Shown: one piece after another, positions 29,759-38,565 of the stretch
How positions within the stretch are numbered: position 1 is the stretch's first letter
Layout of the letters: every line of letters begins with the position of its first letter
NCBI RefSeq assembly: GCF_003122205.1
Contig: NZ_QEYE01000021.1
Coordinates: forward strand, 1 to 60,337
Length of the DNA: 60,337 nucleotides
Direction of reading: 5' to 3'
Origin: Maritimibacter sp. 55A14
GTDB lineage: Bacteria > Pseudomonadota > Alphaproteobacteria > Rhodobacterales > Rhodobacteraceae
Notes under the pieces: generated by a model
Told to the model about the DNA's origin: nothing
Database searches by the model: none
The model's input: the letters and a program-made list of their open reading frames with translations, nothing else
Made by a program: the position numbers and the translations under genes

Positions 29759-30176
29759 TCTGCCCGCTTTCTTTTGCCGCCTCTATACCCGCTGCGGCCG
29801 CCGAAAAACAGCATTGTCATTGTCCCGTCAAACCCGCTATGTTCAACGGAAGGTGGAAATCGGGCCGATTTGCCCGCCACTGCACAAGTTTCGCTGTTTC
29901 GTACCTGCTGGGCAAAACGCGCCAGGGCAATTTCGAACAGACCGATCAGGCCGAAAGGCCGCACCGCCCGGAACTGGGGCGGAAACAACCAGGGTGCCGC
30001 CGCGCGCGACATCGGAGAAGAAACGCGATGAGACGCGACAGGCAAGACACGCGAGTGGCAAGACCGGCATCAGCCGGCGCCGAAGCGTGGCCTGCGCTCC
30101 ATATCGCCCTGACAAATCAGCCCCCACCTGCCCGCGATCAAGTCCGACGGGCCGCCGGGGCGTGTAAAGAGACTAA
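29759..30176. other. Long amiC-rne divergent region (rne leader)
   Basis: A 418-base spacer with lower-than-average GC and no supportable gene. It must hold both promoters. A long 5' UTR for rne would allow the autoregulation known in E. coli, where RNase E degrades its own mRNA through leader stems. I could not identify the conserved hp2-type hairpin by eye. Confidence 0.5.
29814..29843 (+). promoter_or_regulatory. rne: Candidate rne promoter
   Basis: TTGTCA (29814-29819), an 18-base spacer and TATGTT (29838-29843) match sigma-70 consensus at 5/6 and about 4/6. If used, the rne leader would be ~325 bases long. It is the best pair seen in the region but is not unique enough to be certain. 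Confidence 0.35.
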
Positions 30177-32873
30177 ATGGCCAAGAAAATGCTCATCGAC
30201 GCCACGCACGCGGAAGAGACCCGCGTCGTCGTGGCGGACGGAAGCAAGGTCGAGGAATTCGACTTTGAATCCGTCAACAAGCGCCAGCTTGCTGGCAACA
30301 TCTATCTCGCGAAGGTAACCCGCGTCGAGCCGTCACTTCAGGCGGCCTTCGTCGATTACGGCGGCAACCGCCACGGGTTCCTGGCCTTTTCGGAGATCCA
30401 CCCGGATTACTACCAGATCCCGGTGGCCGACCGTCAGGCGCTGCTCGAGGAAGAGCGGGAACTGGCACGCAAGGCCGACGACGAGGACGCGCAGGAAAAA
30501 CCCGCGCGCGGTCGCCGGTCGCGGCGCAAGAAGCCGGCCGGGACCGCGAAGGCGGAGAAAGCCGCTTCCGACGCCGATCAGGTCGTCACCGCCGAACCGT
30601 CCGGGGACTCGATCCCCGGCATGGACGTGGTCGATCTGGACGACGAGGACGCGCGGGCCGAACGCATTGAAGGTTTCGCAACCGACGAGGCGCAACGGGA
30701 TGCCGAGGGCGATGCCACCGGTACGGCCGACGAGGATGGCGACGAGGGCGCCAAGCCCGATGCCGCGGCGCGCGACACCGACATCGAATCGGTGGCCAGC
30801 GAGGACGTGGAGGAGGAAATCCAGCGTCCGCGCAAGCAGCGCTCGCGCCGCTACAAGATCCAGGAAGTCATCAAGGTCCGCCAGATCCTGCTGGTTCAGG
30901 TCGTCAAGGAAGAGCGCGGCAACAAGGGCGCGGCGCTCACCACCTACCTGTCGCTGGCCGGGCGCTACTGCGTGCTGATGCCCAACACCGCCCGCGGCGG
31001 CGGCATCTCCCGCAAGATCACCAACGCCGCGGACCGCAAGAAGCTCAAGGACATCGCCAACGGGATCGAGATCCCGCAGGGCGCCGGGCTGATCATCCGC
31101 ACCGCCGGTGCCAAGCGCACCAAGGCCGAGATCAAGCGCGACTACGAGTATCTCCAGCGCCTGTGGGAGCAGATCCGCGAACTGACACTGAAATCCGTGG
31201 CCCCTGCCCCGATCTACGAGGAAGGCAACCTGATCAAGCGCTCGATCCGCGACCTCTACAACCGCGAGATCGACGAGGTCTTCGTGGAGGGCGAGGCCGG
31301 CTACCGGCTGGCCAAGGACTTCATGAAGATGCTCATGCCGTCCCACGCCAAGAACGTGAAGCATTACACCGACCCGCTGCCGCTCTTCGCGCGCTACCAG
31401 GTCGAAAGCTATCTCTCGGCGATGTTCAACCCGACGGTGCAACTCAAGTCCGGCGGCTATATCGTGATCGGCGTGACCGAGGCGCTGGTGGCGATCGACG
31501 TGAACTCGGGCCGCGCCACCAAGGAAGGCTCTATCGAGGAGACGGCGCTCAAGACCAATCTGGAGGCCGCCGAGGAGGTTGCGCGCCAGCTTCGCCTGCG
31601 CGACCTGGCCGGGCTGATCGTGATCGACTTCATCGACATGGACGAGCGCAAGAACAACGCCGCCGTCGAGAAGCGGATGAAGGAGAAGCTCAAGACCGAC
31701 CGCGCCCGCATCCAGGTGGGCCGCATTTCTGGCTTCGGGCTGATGGAGATGAGCCGCCAGCGGCTGCGCCCCGGCATGATCGAGGCCACCACCGCCCCCT
31801 GCCCGCATTGCCACGGCACCGGGCTGATCCGCAACGACGAGAGCATGGCGCTTTCGATCCTGCGTCAACTCGAGGAGGAGGGCGTGCGCAAGCGCACCCG
31901 CGAGGTGCTGGTCAAGGCGCCGGTGGGCATCGCCAATTTCCTGATGAACCAGAAGCGCGAGCATATCGCCTTCATCGAGAGCCGCTACGGATTGTCGGTG
32001 CGGATCGAGGCCGACCCGGCCCTGGTCAGCCCCGACCACACGATCGAGCGGTTCAAGACCGCGACGCGCGCGGTGCCCGAGGTGACGGCGCCGGTCGTGT
32101 CGGTCGACAGCAAGCTGCTTGAGGAAACCGACGAGGCGATCGCCGCGGCCGATGCGCAGATCGAGGCCGAGATCGAAGCCGAGGCCGCGGAGAACGCGGG
32201 CGGAAGCGAGAGCGGTGCCGGTGGCGAGAGCGGTGGCACTGGCGACGGCGATGGCGATGGCGGGCCGAGGAAGAAGCGGCGGCGCCGGCGGCGGCGCGGC
32301 GGGCGCGGCCGCAATGGCGGCGGCGATTCCGGTCAGGACGACGCGAATGAGGCCGTGGACGACGCCGGGGATGGTGCCGCGGCAGCGGAAGAATCGGCTG
32401 ACGCCCCGGCCACCGCACCGGTGGAGGCGGAGGCCGAAGCGCCCAAGCCCGCGCGCAAGCGCAGCCGGCGCAAGAGGGCCGATACGCCCGAGGCCCAGCC
32501 GGAGCAAGCCGGCGAAGACCAGCCTCAGGACGCCGCTTCCGCGCCGGAGGCGGCCCCGGAACCTGAAGCCGAACCCGAAGCGGAGGCCGAGCCGAAGAAG
32601 CCCGCGCCCCGCAAGCGCAGCCGCGCCAAGCCCAAGCCGAAGGATGCGGCCCCTGCCCCCGAGGCGGAGACAGAGGCCAAGCCCGAGCCTGCGCCGGAAC
32701 CAGCCGAAGCAGCGGCCGCCGAGCCGCAGCCCGAGCCCCCGGCGGAGGCCGCCGAGCCAGCCGTGGCACCCGAACCGGCGATGGCCGGGGAGAGTGCTGC
32801 CGAAGAGGGCGAGGCGGATAAGGCGAAACCCAAGACCACCCGCCGCCGCGGCTGGTGGGCGCTCAATCGCTGA
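30177..32873 (+). CDS. rne: Ribonuclease E
   Basis: An 898-residue endoribonuclease, core of the RNA degradosome. The S1 domain (GNIYLAKVTRVEPSLQAAFVDYGGNRHGFLAFSEIHPDYY, from residue ~38) is split by a ~130-residue acidic/basic disordered insertion (~90-225) before ILLVQVVKEERGNKGAALTTYLSLAGRY resumes. The DNase I-like catalytic part has ALVAIDVNSGR and LIVIDFIDMDE. The Zn-link CPHCHGTG is intact. The C-terminal ~220 residues are low complexity, Ala/Glu/Pro with RRRRRRGGRGR patches, for RNA and partner binding. The S1 insertion is typical of alphaproteobacterial RNase E. Confidence 0.97.
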   Translation: MAKKMLIDATHAEETRVVVADGSKVEEFDFESVNKRQLAGNIYLAKVTRVEPSLQAAFVDYGGNRHGFLAFSEIHPDYYQIPVADRQALLEEERELARKADDEDAQEKPARGRRSRRKKPAGTAKAEKAASDADQVVTAEPSGDSIPGMDVVDLDDEDARAERIEGFATDEAQRDAEGDATGTADEDGDEGAKPDAAARDTDIESVASEDVEEEIQRPRKQRSRRYKIQEVIKVRQILLVQVVKEERGNKGAALTTYLSLAGRYCVLMPNTARGGGISRKITNAADRKKLKDIANGIEIPQGAGLIIRTAGAKRTKAEIKRDYEYLQRLWEQIRELTLKSVAPAPIYEEGNLIKRSIRDLYNREIDEVFVEGEAGYRLAKDFMKMLMPSHAKNVKHYTDPLPLFARYQVESYLSAMFNPTVQLKSGGYIVIGVTEALVAIDVNSGRATKEGSIEETALKTNLEAAEEVARQLRLRDLAGLIVIDFIDMDERKNNAAVEKRMKEKLKTDRARIQVGRISGFGLMEMSRQRLRPGMIEATTAPCPHCHGTGLIRNDESMALSILRQLEEEGVRKRTREVLVKAPVGIANFLMNQKREHIAFIESRYGLSVRIEADPALVSPDHTIERFKTATRAVPEVTAPVVSVDSKLLEETDEAIAAADAQIEAEIEAEAAENAGGSESGAGGESGGTGDGDGDGGPRKKRRRRRRRGGRGRNGGGDSGQDDANEAVDDAGDGAAAAEESADAPATAPVEAEAEAPKPARKRSRRKRADTPEAQPEQAGEDQPQDAASAPEAAPEPEAEPEAEAEPKKPAPRKRSRAKPKPKDAAPAPEAETEAKPEPAPEPAEAAAAEPQPEPPAEAAEPAVAPEPAMAGESAAEEGEADKAKPKTTRRRGWWALNR

Positions 32874-32906
32874 GCCGCGTCAGACCGCGCGAAAGCACCG
32901 AATCGG

Positions 32907-32946
32907 ACGCGGGCGCAGGGGGAAACCCCGGCGCCCGCGTTCGTTT
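32907..32946 (+). terminator. Rho-independent terminator of rne
   Basis: A perfect 10-bp stem (ACGCGGGCGC/GCGCCCGCGT) with an inner GGGG/CCCC extension is followed by TCGTTT. It lies 34 bases past the rne stop. Confidence 0.8.
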
Positions 32947-33091
32947 CCCCCGGCCATGCGGCCCGGCAAGACGGCAGGCCGGCGTTCGGCCGGACACCGC
33001 GCATCGGCGCCGTGCGGCTTGAAACCGCCGGGCCAAGCTCTCTATCAAGGGGGGTATCCCCGGCCCCACGCCGCAGGAGGGAGACGCACCG

Positions 33092-34435
33092 ATGAGACAC
33101 GGCCCGTTTCGCAGGTTCCGGCGCGTCTCCGCCGCGCTGGCCGCTTCGCTCGCGCTTCTGGCCGCGCCAGGTGCAAAGGCGCAGTCGCTCCTGCGCGACG
33201 CGGAAATCGAACACGCGCTGGGCATGGTCGCGGCCCCGGTGCTGCAATCCTCGGGCCTGGGGCGCGGCGCGGTGCGCTTCCTCGTGGTGGGCGACCGATC
33301 GCTCAACGCCTTCGTCGGCGATCAGCAACATATCTTCCTGCATTCCGGCCTGATCCTTAAACTCGACAGCCCCGACGAGTTGCAAGGCGTCATGGCGCAT
33401 GAGCTGGCGCATATCACCAACGGCCATGTCGCGCGGCGCATGACCAATCTGCGCAGCGCGTCGCAGGCCGCGCGGCTGGGGCTGGTCCTGGCGCTGGCGG
33501 CGGCGGTGGCGGGTGGAGCGGATGCCGGCGTCGGCGTCGCGGCCGGCACGCAGAGCGCCGCCATGCGCCGCTTCTTCGCCCACACCCGTGCCGAGGAGAC
33601 CGCCGCCGACCTGACCGCCGCGCGCACCATGGCCGGCGCCGGGATCGACCCCGAAGCGATGCTGCGGGTCCTGGAGATCTTCCGCGGGCAGGAGGCACTT
33701 TCGTCCAGCCTCCAGGACCCTTACGTGCTGACCCATCCGCTGACGCGCGACCGGATCCGCGCGATCAAGGGCCAGGCCGCCGCGCTGGGCGATCGAGCCC
33801 GGCCGGCCCCGGCCGAAACGCGCTACTGGTATGCGCGCGCCACCACCAAGCTTTCGGCCTTCCTGCGCAACCCGTCCTGGACGCTGCGCCGCTTCGACCG
33901 CGCCGACCGGGGCGAGATCGCGACGCTCGCCCGCGCCATCGCCTATCACCGGATGCCCAAGCCCGACGAGGCGATCCGCCATGCCGACGGGCTGATCCGC
34001 GCCCGCCCCAACGATCCCTACTATCACGAGCTCAAGGGCCAGATCCTACTGGAATCCGGGCGCGCGGGTCCGGCCATCACCAGCTATTCCCGCGCCGCCC
34101 GGCTGGCCCCGAACGAGCCGCTGATCCTTGCCGGTCTGGGCCGGGCGCAACTGGCCGGCGGTCAGGCCCGCGCGGCGCTGGAAAGCCTGACCCGCGCGCG
34201 CGCCCGCGATCCTCACGATCCGGTGATGTTGCGCGATCTGGCGGTGGCCTATGCGCGTACAGGCGATAATGGTATGGCATCGGTGGCCACGGCCGAGCGT
34301 TACGCGGTGATGGGCCGGCTCGAAGATGCCGCGATCCACGCCAAACGGGCCTCCGGACTGGTGCCGCGCGGCTCGCCCGGTTGGCTCCGGGCGCAGGATG
34401 TGCTCGGCGCCGCCAAACAGGCGGCGAGGAAATGA
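33092..34435 (+). CDS. Periplasmic M48 metallopeptidase with TPR domain (BepA-like)
   Basis: A 447-residue exported protease and chaperone. Signal peptide (VSAALAASLALLAAPGAKAQ), zinc motif HELAH near residue 110, third ligand in RAEETAADLTAARTM, and a C-terminal tetratricopeptide region (~285-430; AIAYHRMPKPDEAIRHADGLI, LKGQILLESGRAGPAITSYSRAARLAPNEPL). The design matches BepA/YfgC, which degrades or helps assemble outer-membrane proteins such as LptD. There is an extra glycine/alanine hydrophobic stretch (LGLVLALAAAVAGGADAG) after HELAH. It stands just upstream of the DsbA-like gene, another envelope protein quality factor. Confidence 0.92.
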   Translation: MRHGPFRRFRRVSAALAASLALLAAPGAKAQSLLRDAEIEHALGMVAAPVLQSSGLGRGAVRFLVVGDRSLNAFVGDQQHIFLHSGLILKLDSPDELQGVMAHELAHITNGHVARRMTNLRSASQAARLGLVLALAAAVAGGADAGVGVAAGTQSAAMRRFFAHTRAEETAADLTAARTMAGAGIDPEAMLRVLEIFRGQEALSSSLQDPYVLTHPLTRDRIRAIKGQAAALGDRARPAPAETRYWYARATTKLSAFLRNPSWTLRRFDRADRGEIATLARAIAYHRMPKPDEAIRHADGLIRARPNDPYYHELKGQILLESGRAGPAITSYSRAARLAPNEPLILAGLGRAQLAGGQARAALESLTRARARDPHDPVMLRDLAVAYARTGDNGMASVATAERYAVMGRLEDAAIHAKRASGLVPRGSPGWLRAQDVLGAAKQAARK

Positions 34436-34470
34436 CGGCAAGCCAGGTGAAGCAAGGTAAGGTAGGCCCC

Positions 34471-35226
34471 ATGAAACAGTTTCTCACCGCACTCATGCTC
34501 GGGATCGCCGCCTTGGCCGGTCCCGCACTGGCCGACGGGCTGACTGACCCGACACCGGCGGAGCGCGAGGCGTTCCGGGCCGAGGTGCGCGCCTATCTGC
34601 TGGAACATCCCGAGGTTCTGCTGGAGGCGATCCAGAGGCTGGAGGAACGCCAGGCCGCGCAGCAGGATACCGACGACGCGGCGCTGGTTGCAGCCAATGC
34701 CGATGCGCTCTTCAACGATCCCGATAGCTGGACCGGCGGCAATCCGGACGGTGCGATCACGCTGGTGGAGTTCATGGATTACCGTTGCGGTTATTGCCGC
34801 AAGGCCTTCGACGAAGTCCATGCATTGGTCGAGGGCAATGACGACCTGCGCTTCGTCATCAAGGAGTTCCCGATTCTGGGCGAGCAATCCATGCTGGCCG
34901 CGCGCATGGCGATCGCCACGCGCCAGATCGCGGGCGACGATGCCTACAAGGCCCTGCATGACGAGCTGATGACCTATGGCGGGCAGCTCACTGAAACCTC
35001 GCTGGCCGGCATCGCGCGCAAGCTCGATCTCGACGCCACCGCCATCATGGACGCGATGGACAGCGACGAGGTGACCCGCGTCATCTCCGAAAATCACCGC
35101 CTGGCGCAGCGCATGCAGATCAACGGCACGCCGACCTTCGTGCTGGAGGACCGGATGCTGCGCGGTTACGTCCCGCTGGCGCAGATGGAGCGATTGCTCG
35201 ACGCCGCGCGCGCGCAGGTGAACTGA
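34471..35226 (+). CDS. DsbA family thiol-disulfide oxidoreductase
   Basis: A 251-residue periplasmic protein with a signal peptide (MKQFLTALMLGIAALAGPALA), a helical N-terminal segment (~25-75, resembling the ScsC/Com1-type oligomerisation region), and a thioredoxin fold with the active site FMDYRCGYCRKAF and cis-proline NGTPTFVLED. It is likely to oxidise or isomerise cysteines in secreted proteins. AAGGTAAGG lies before the ATG at 34471; an earlier ATG (34432) overlapping the M48 stop is less likely because it would push the signal peptide inward. It probably shares the M48 transcript. Confidence 0.92.
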   Translation: MKQFLTALMLGIAALAGPALADGLTDPTPAEREAFRAEVRAYLLEHPEVLLEAIQRLEERQAAQQDTDDAALVAANADALFNDPDSWTGGNPDGAITLVEFMDYRCGYCRKAFDEVHALVEGNDDLRFVIKEFPILGEQSMLAARMAIATRQIAGDDAYKALHDELMTYGGQLTETSLAGIARKLDLDATAIMDAMDSDEVTRVISENHRLAQRMQINGTPTFVLEDRMLRGYVPLAQMERLLDAARAQVN

Positions 35227-35258
35227 CCGCGGTCTGTTGGGAACAAGCGAAGCGGCAC

Positions 35259-35462
35259 ATGAGCGGCCATGCGACCCTGACCTGCCCCGAATGCGGGCGG
35301 AGCGAGAGGCTTCGAATGCCGACCGACGCCTGCCAGTGGTTTCACGAATGTTCCTTCTGCCACGCGCTCCTGCGTCCCGCGCCCGGCGATTGCTGCGTTT
35401 TCTGCTCCTACGCCGACAAGCCCTGTCCGCCGGTTCAGGCCGGGCAGGACTGCTGCGGCTGA
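35259..35462 (+). CDS. GDCCVxC-domain mini-protein (Cys form)
   Basis: A 67-residue cysteine-rich protein with 9 cysteines: a CPECGRSERLRMPTDACQWFHEC start, CSFCHALLRP, then the signature GDCCVFCSYADKPCPPVQ and a CCG terminus. This is the GDCCVxC family, in some members of which one cysteine is selenocysteine. Here every such position is a Cys codon and no in-frame TGA is present. Pairs of CxxC suggest metal binding. The function is unknown. It follows the DsbA-like gene by 32 bases. Confidence 0.85.
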   Translation: MSGHATLTCPECGRSERLRMPTDACQWFHECSFCHALLRPAPGDCCVFCSYADKPCPPVQAGQDCCG

Positions 35463-35592
35463 CCGAGGCCGCATTTTCTGCACCCGACGCTTTTCAGCGC
35501 CCGTCCGCTTGCGTATAAGCAGCCAGAGCAGAAGAAGCGCCTGCACCGCGCAGGGCGACAGGAACGCCAGCCAGAGTGATCGAGGATCTCCC

Positions 35593-36087
35593 ATGACCAA
35601 GAAATCGCACGATGCCGATGTGGCCTTCATCCAGGCCCTGGCGGAGTTGCTGCGCAGCAACGAACTGACCGAACTGGAGGTCCATCGCGACTATGGCGAG
35701 GATGACAGCCTGAATGTCCGCGTGGCGCGCCAGATGCAGGCGGCGCCTGCCGCAGCCCCGGTTCATGTCGCAGCCCCCGCCGCCTCTGCCGCGCCCGCGC
35801 CCGGCGCCGAGGTCGCGCAGCAGGCTGCCTCGCCCGAGGATTTGGCACAGCATCCGGGCGCTGTGACTTCGCCCATGGTGGGAACGGTCTATCTTCAGGC
35901 CGAACCCGGCACGCCGGCTTTCGTGAAGATCGGCGACACGGTCGAGGAAGGCGAGACGCTGTTGATCATCGAGGCGATGAAGACCATGAACCACATCCCC
36001 GCGCCGCGGGCGGGCACGGTCAAGCGGATCCTCGTCGAGGACGGCACGCCGGTGGAATTCGGCGCGCCGCTGATGATCGTCGAGTGA
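35593..36087 (+). CDS. accB: Acetyl-CoA carboxylase, biotin carboxyl carrier protein
   Basis: A 164-residue carrier. The N-terminal helix region (VAFIQALAELLRSNELTELEV) is followed by an Ala/Pro linker and the biotinyl domain, with the biotinylated lysine in IEAMKTMN (residue ~130) and the thumb-like TPAFVKIGDTVEEGETL. It passes CO2 between AccC and the carboxyltransferase in the first step of fatty-acid synthesis. accC begins 7 bases later. The ATG at 35593 has GAGGATCTCC upstream. Confidence 0.97.
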   Translation: MTKKSHDADVAFIQALAELLRSNELTELEVHRDYGEDDSLNVRVARQMQAAPAAAPVHVAAPAASAAPAPGAEVAQQAASPEDLAQHPGAVTSPMVGTVYLQAEPGTPAFVKIGDTVEEGETLLIIEAMKTMNHIPAPRAGTVKRILVEDGTPVEFGAPLMIVE

Positions 36088-36094
36088 GGCGCGC

Positions 36095-37447
36095 ATGTTT
36101 TCAAAAGTCCTGATCGCCAACCGGGGCGAAATCGCGCTTCGCGTCATCCGCGCCTGCCAGGAAATGGGCGTCGCCACCGTCGCGGTGCATTCCACGGCCG
36201 ACGCCGACGCGATGCATGTGCGCATGGCCGACGAAAGCGTCTGTATCGGCCCGCCCGCCGGCACGCTGAGCTACCTGTCGGTGCCCGCCATCATCTCGGC
36301 TTGCGAAATCACCGGCGCCGAGGCGATCCATCCGGGATACGGCTTTCTGTCGGAGAACGCGGATTTCGTGCAGGTGGTGGAGGATCACGACCTGACCTTC
36401 ATCGGCCCCACGGCCGAACACATCCGCATCATGGGTGACAAGATCACCGCCAAGGAAACCATGAAGGCGCTCGGCGTGCCCTGCGTGCCGGGCTCCGAGG
36501 GCGGGGTGCCGACGGTGGAGGCCGCGCTCGAACTTGGCGACGAGATCGGCTATCCGCTGATCGTCAAGGCCACGGCGGGCGGCGGCGGGCGCGGCATGAA
36601 GCTGGCGCGGTCGCGCGACGAGTTGACGGTCGCCTTCCGCTCGGCCCGGTCCGAGGCCAAGTCCGCCTTCGGCAATGACGAGGTCTATATCGAGAAGTAT
36701 CTCGGCACGCCCCGGCATATCGAGGTGCAGGTCTTCGGCGACGGCAAGGGCAGCGCGGTGCATCTGGGCGAGCGCGACTGTTCGCTTCAGCGCCGTCACC
36801 AGAAGGTCTTCGAGGAAGCCCCCGGCCCCGCCATCACGCCCGAGATGCGCGCCGAGATCGGCAAGACCTGCGCCGAGGCCGTGGCGCGGATCAACTATGC
36901 CGGCGCGGGCACGATCGAGTTTCTCTACGAGAATGGCGAGTTTTTCTTCATCGAGATGAACACCCGCCTCCAGGTCGAACACCCGGTGACCGAGGCGGTC
37001 TATGGCGTCGATCTGGTGCGTGAGCAGATCCGGGTCGCCGCCGGTCTGCCGATGCATTTTACCCAGGACGACCTGCACCTTCAGGGCCATGCGATCGAGG
37101 TGCGGATCAACGCCGAGAAGCTGCCGAATTTCTCACCCTGTCCGGGCCGGATCACGACCTTCCACGCCCCCGGCGGGCTGGGCGTTCGGATGGACAGCGC
37201 GCTCTATTCCGGCTACGCGATTCCGCCCTATTACGACAGCCTGATCGGCAAGCTGATCGTGCACGGTTTCGACCGGGAGGAGGCACTGGCACGGCTCAAG
37301 CGCGCACTGGGCGAGTTGATCGTGGACGGCGTGGACACCACCGTGCCGCTCTTCCATGCGCTGGTGAACGAACCCGACATCCAGAGCGGCGACTACAACA
37401 TCCACTGGCTCGAACACTGGCTGGAAACCAATCTGGGCGGTAGCTGA
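36095..37447 (+). CDS. accC: Acetyl-CoA carboxylase, biotin carboxylase
   Basis: A 450-residue ATP-grasp enzyme that carboxylates AccB-bound biotin. Start MFSKVLIANRGEIALRVIRAC, glycine-rich ATP loop KATAGGGGRGMK near residue 160, and the active-site EMNTRLQVEHPVTE near 290 are complete. Length equals E. coli AccC (449). Only 7 bases separate it from accB, and aat follows 96 bases later. Confidence 0.98.
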   Translation: MFSKVLIANRGEIALRVIRACQEMGVATVAVHSTADADAMHVRMADESVCIGPPAGTLSYLSVPAIISACEITGAEAIHPGYGFLSENADFVQVVEDHDLTFIGPTAEHIRIMGDKITAKETMKALGVPCVPGSEGGVPTVEAALELGDEIGYPLIVKATAGGGGRGMKLARSRDELTVAFRSARSEAKSAFGNDEVYIEKYLGTPRHIEVQVFGDGKGSAVHLGERDCSLQRRHQKVFEEAPGPAITPEMRAEIGKTCAEAVARINYAGAGTIEFLYENGEFFFIEMNTRLQVEHPVTEAVYGVDLVREQIRVAAGLPMHFTQDDLHLQGHAIEVRINAEKLPNFSPCPGRITTFHAPGGLGVRMDSALYSGYAIPPYYDSLIGKLIVHGFDREEALARLKRALGELIVDGVDTTVPLFHALVNEPDIQSGDYNIHWLEHWLETNLGGS

Positions 37448-37543
37448 GCGGCCCCGCATGACCGCCCCCGACCCGTTCGGTTTCGCGCTGGCGCGGCACC
37501 CGGCCGGGGATTATGGTTCGGGCGAGACAGCCAAAGGGTTCCC

Positions 37544-38185
37544 ATGACGCCGCCGATCACGCCGGATCTGCTTTTGCACGCCTATGGTGCGGGCGTCTTC
37601 CCGATGGCCGAGGGGCGCGCCGCGGCCGAGATCTTCTGGGTCGATCCGCGCCAGCGCGGGATCATCCCGCTGGACGGCTTCCACCTGTCGCGCTCGCTGC
37701 GCCGGGAGATCCGCCGCCACCCTTTCGCGGTGCGCATCGACGCGGATTTCGAGGGCGTTGTAGCGGGCTGCGCCGACCGCCCGGAAACCTGGATCAACGA
37801 GGAGATATTCGATCTCTACGCCGCCCTGCACCGCAGCGGCTGGGCGCATTCCGTCGAGGTCTGGGAGGGCACCGCGCTGGTGGGCGGCGTCTATGGCGTG
37901 ACGATGGGGGCCGCGTTCTTCGGCGAGAGCATGTTCTCGCGCCGGCGCAACGCCTCCAAGATCGCACTGGCCTGGCTGGTGGCGCGGTTGCGCGCGGGCG
38001 GCTTCCGGCTATTCGATACGCAGTTCATCACCCCGCATCTGCGCTCGCTGGGCGCCATGGAGATCCCGCGCGAGGCCTATCGGCGGCACCTGAAGGCCGC
38101 GCTGGCCGAGCCCGCGGATTTCTTCGTTCAGTCGGCCCCGTCCTCGCCTTCCGAGGTCCTGCAACTGATCACCCAGACATCGTAG
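37544..38185 (+). CDS. aat: Leucyl/phenylalanyl-tRNA-protein transferase
   Basis: A 213-residue enzyme that adds Leu or Phe to N-termini starting with Arg or Lys, marking proteins for ClpS-ClpAP. It has PDLLLHAYGAGVFPMAEG, IFWVDPRQRGIIPLDGFHLSRSLRR, TWINEEIFDLYAALHRSGWAHSVEVWE and GESMFSRRRNASKIAL, all family blocks. clpX/clpP lie nearby but clpS and clpA are not in the window. Its last 58 bases overlap the convergent DUF2155 gene. Confidence 0.96.
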   Translation: MTPPITPDLLLHAYGAGVFPMAEGRAAAEIFWVDPRQRGIIPLDGFHLSRSLRREIRRHPFAVRIDADFEGVVAGCADRPETWINEEIFDLYAALHRSGWAHSVEVWEGTALVGGVYGVTMGAAFFGESMFSRRRNASKIALAWLVARLRAGGFRLFDTQFITPHLRSLGAMEIPREAYRRHLKAALAEPADFFVQSAPSSPSEVLQLITQTS

Positions 38186-38565
38186 CGCGGGTGGTCGAGC
38201 GCCATGAGCGCCGGCGACGAGGCGATCATCCAGCCCTCGAAGATCACTTCTCCGCCCGCCGTGTCGGCAATCGTCAGTTGGGCGAAGGCATCGCTGGCGG
38301 GGTCCTCGGCGGGATACCGGCACTCGCCCAGCGTCACGTCAAGCCCGCCATAGACCTGCGTCTCCCCCGGTGCGAGCCGCATCTCGGTCAAGGCGCCGGA
38401 GACCCGGTCAAGCCCGCGCAGCACCGCGCCCTCGCGGGCCACGCTAACTCGCGGCTGGTTCTGTGGCTGGTCCAGCGGGGCGGACTCGTATTGCGCGGCG
38501 ACCGGCCCCGCAGCGCCGGCCAGCGCAGCCAGAAGCACAACGCGACCGAAGGCGCCAGGCGTCAT
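38128..38565 (-). CDS. DUF2155 exported protein
   Basis: A 145-residue protein with a signal peptide (VVLLAALAGAAGPVAAQ) and the DUF2155 core (AVLRGLDRVSGALTEMRLAPGETQVYGGLDVTLGECRYPAEDPASDAFAQLTI, FEGWMIASSPALMALDHPRYDVWVISC). The two cysteines could form a disulfide. The family is alphaproteobacterial and uncharacterised, and usually sits with mlaD and the NDUFA12 gene, as here. It overlaps mlaD by 4 bases at the start and aat by 58 bases at the end (tail to tail). Confidence 0.88.
   Translation of the reverse strand: MTPGAFGRVVLLAALAGAAGPVAAQYESAPLDQPQNQPRVSVAREGAVLRGLDRVSGALTEMRLAPGETQVYGGLDVTLGECRYPAEDPASDAFAQLTIADTAGGEVIFEGWMIASSPALMALDHPRYDVWVISCRTSEGEDGAD

Noticed and set aside
35259-35462. 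Selenocysteine in the GDCCVxC protein
   Set aside because: All relevant positions are TGC/TGT codons; no in-frame TGA or SECIS-like stem is needed.
35166-35660. Minus-strand small membrane peptide overlapping accB and dsbA
   Set aside because: A short hydrophobic stretch exists but the frame runs antisense through two certain genes and has no ribosome-binding site.
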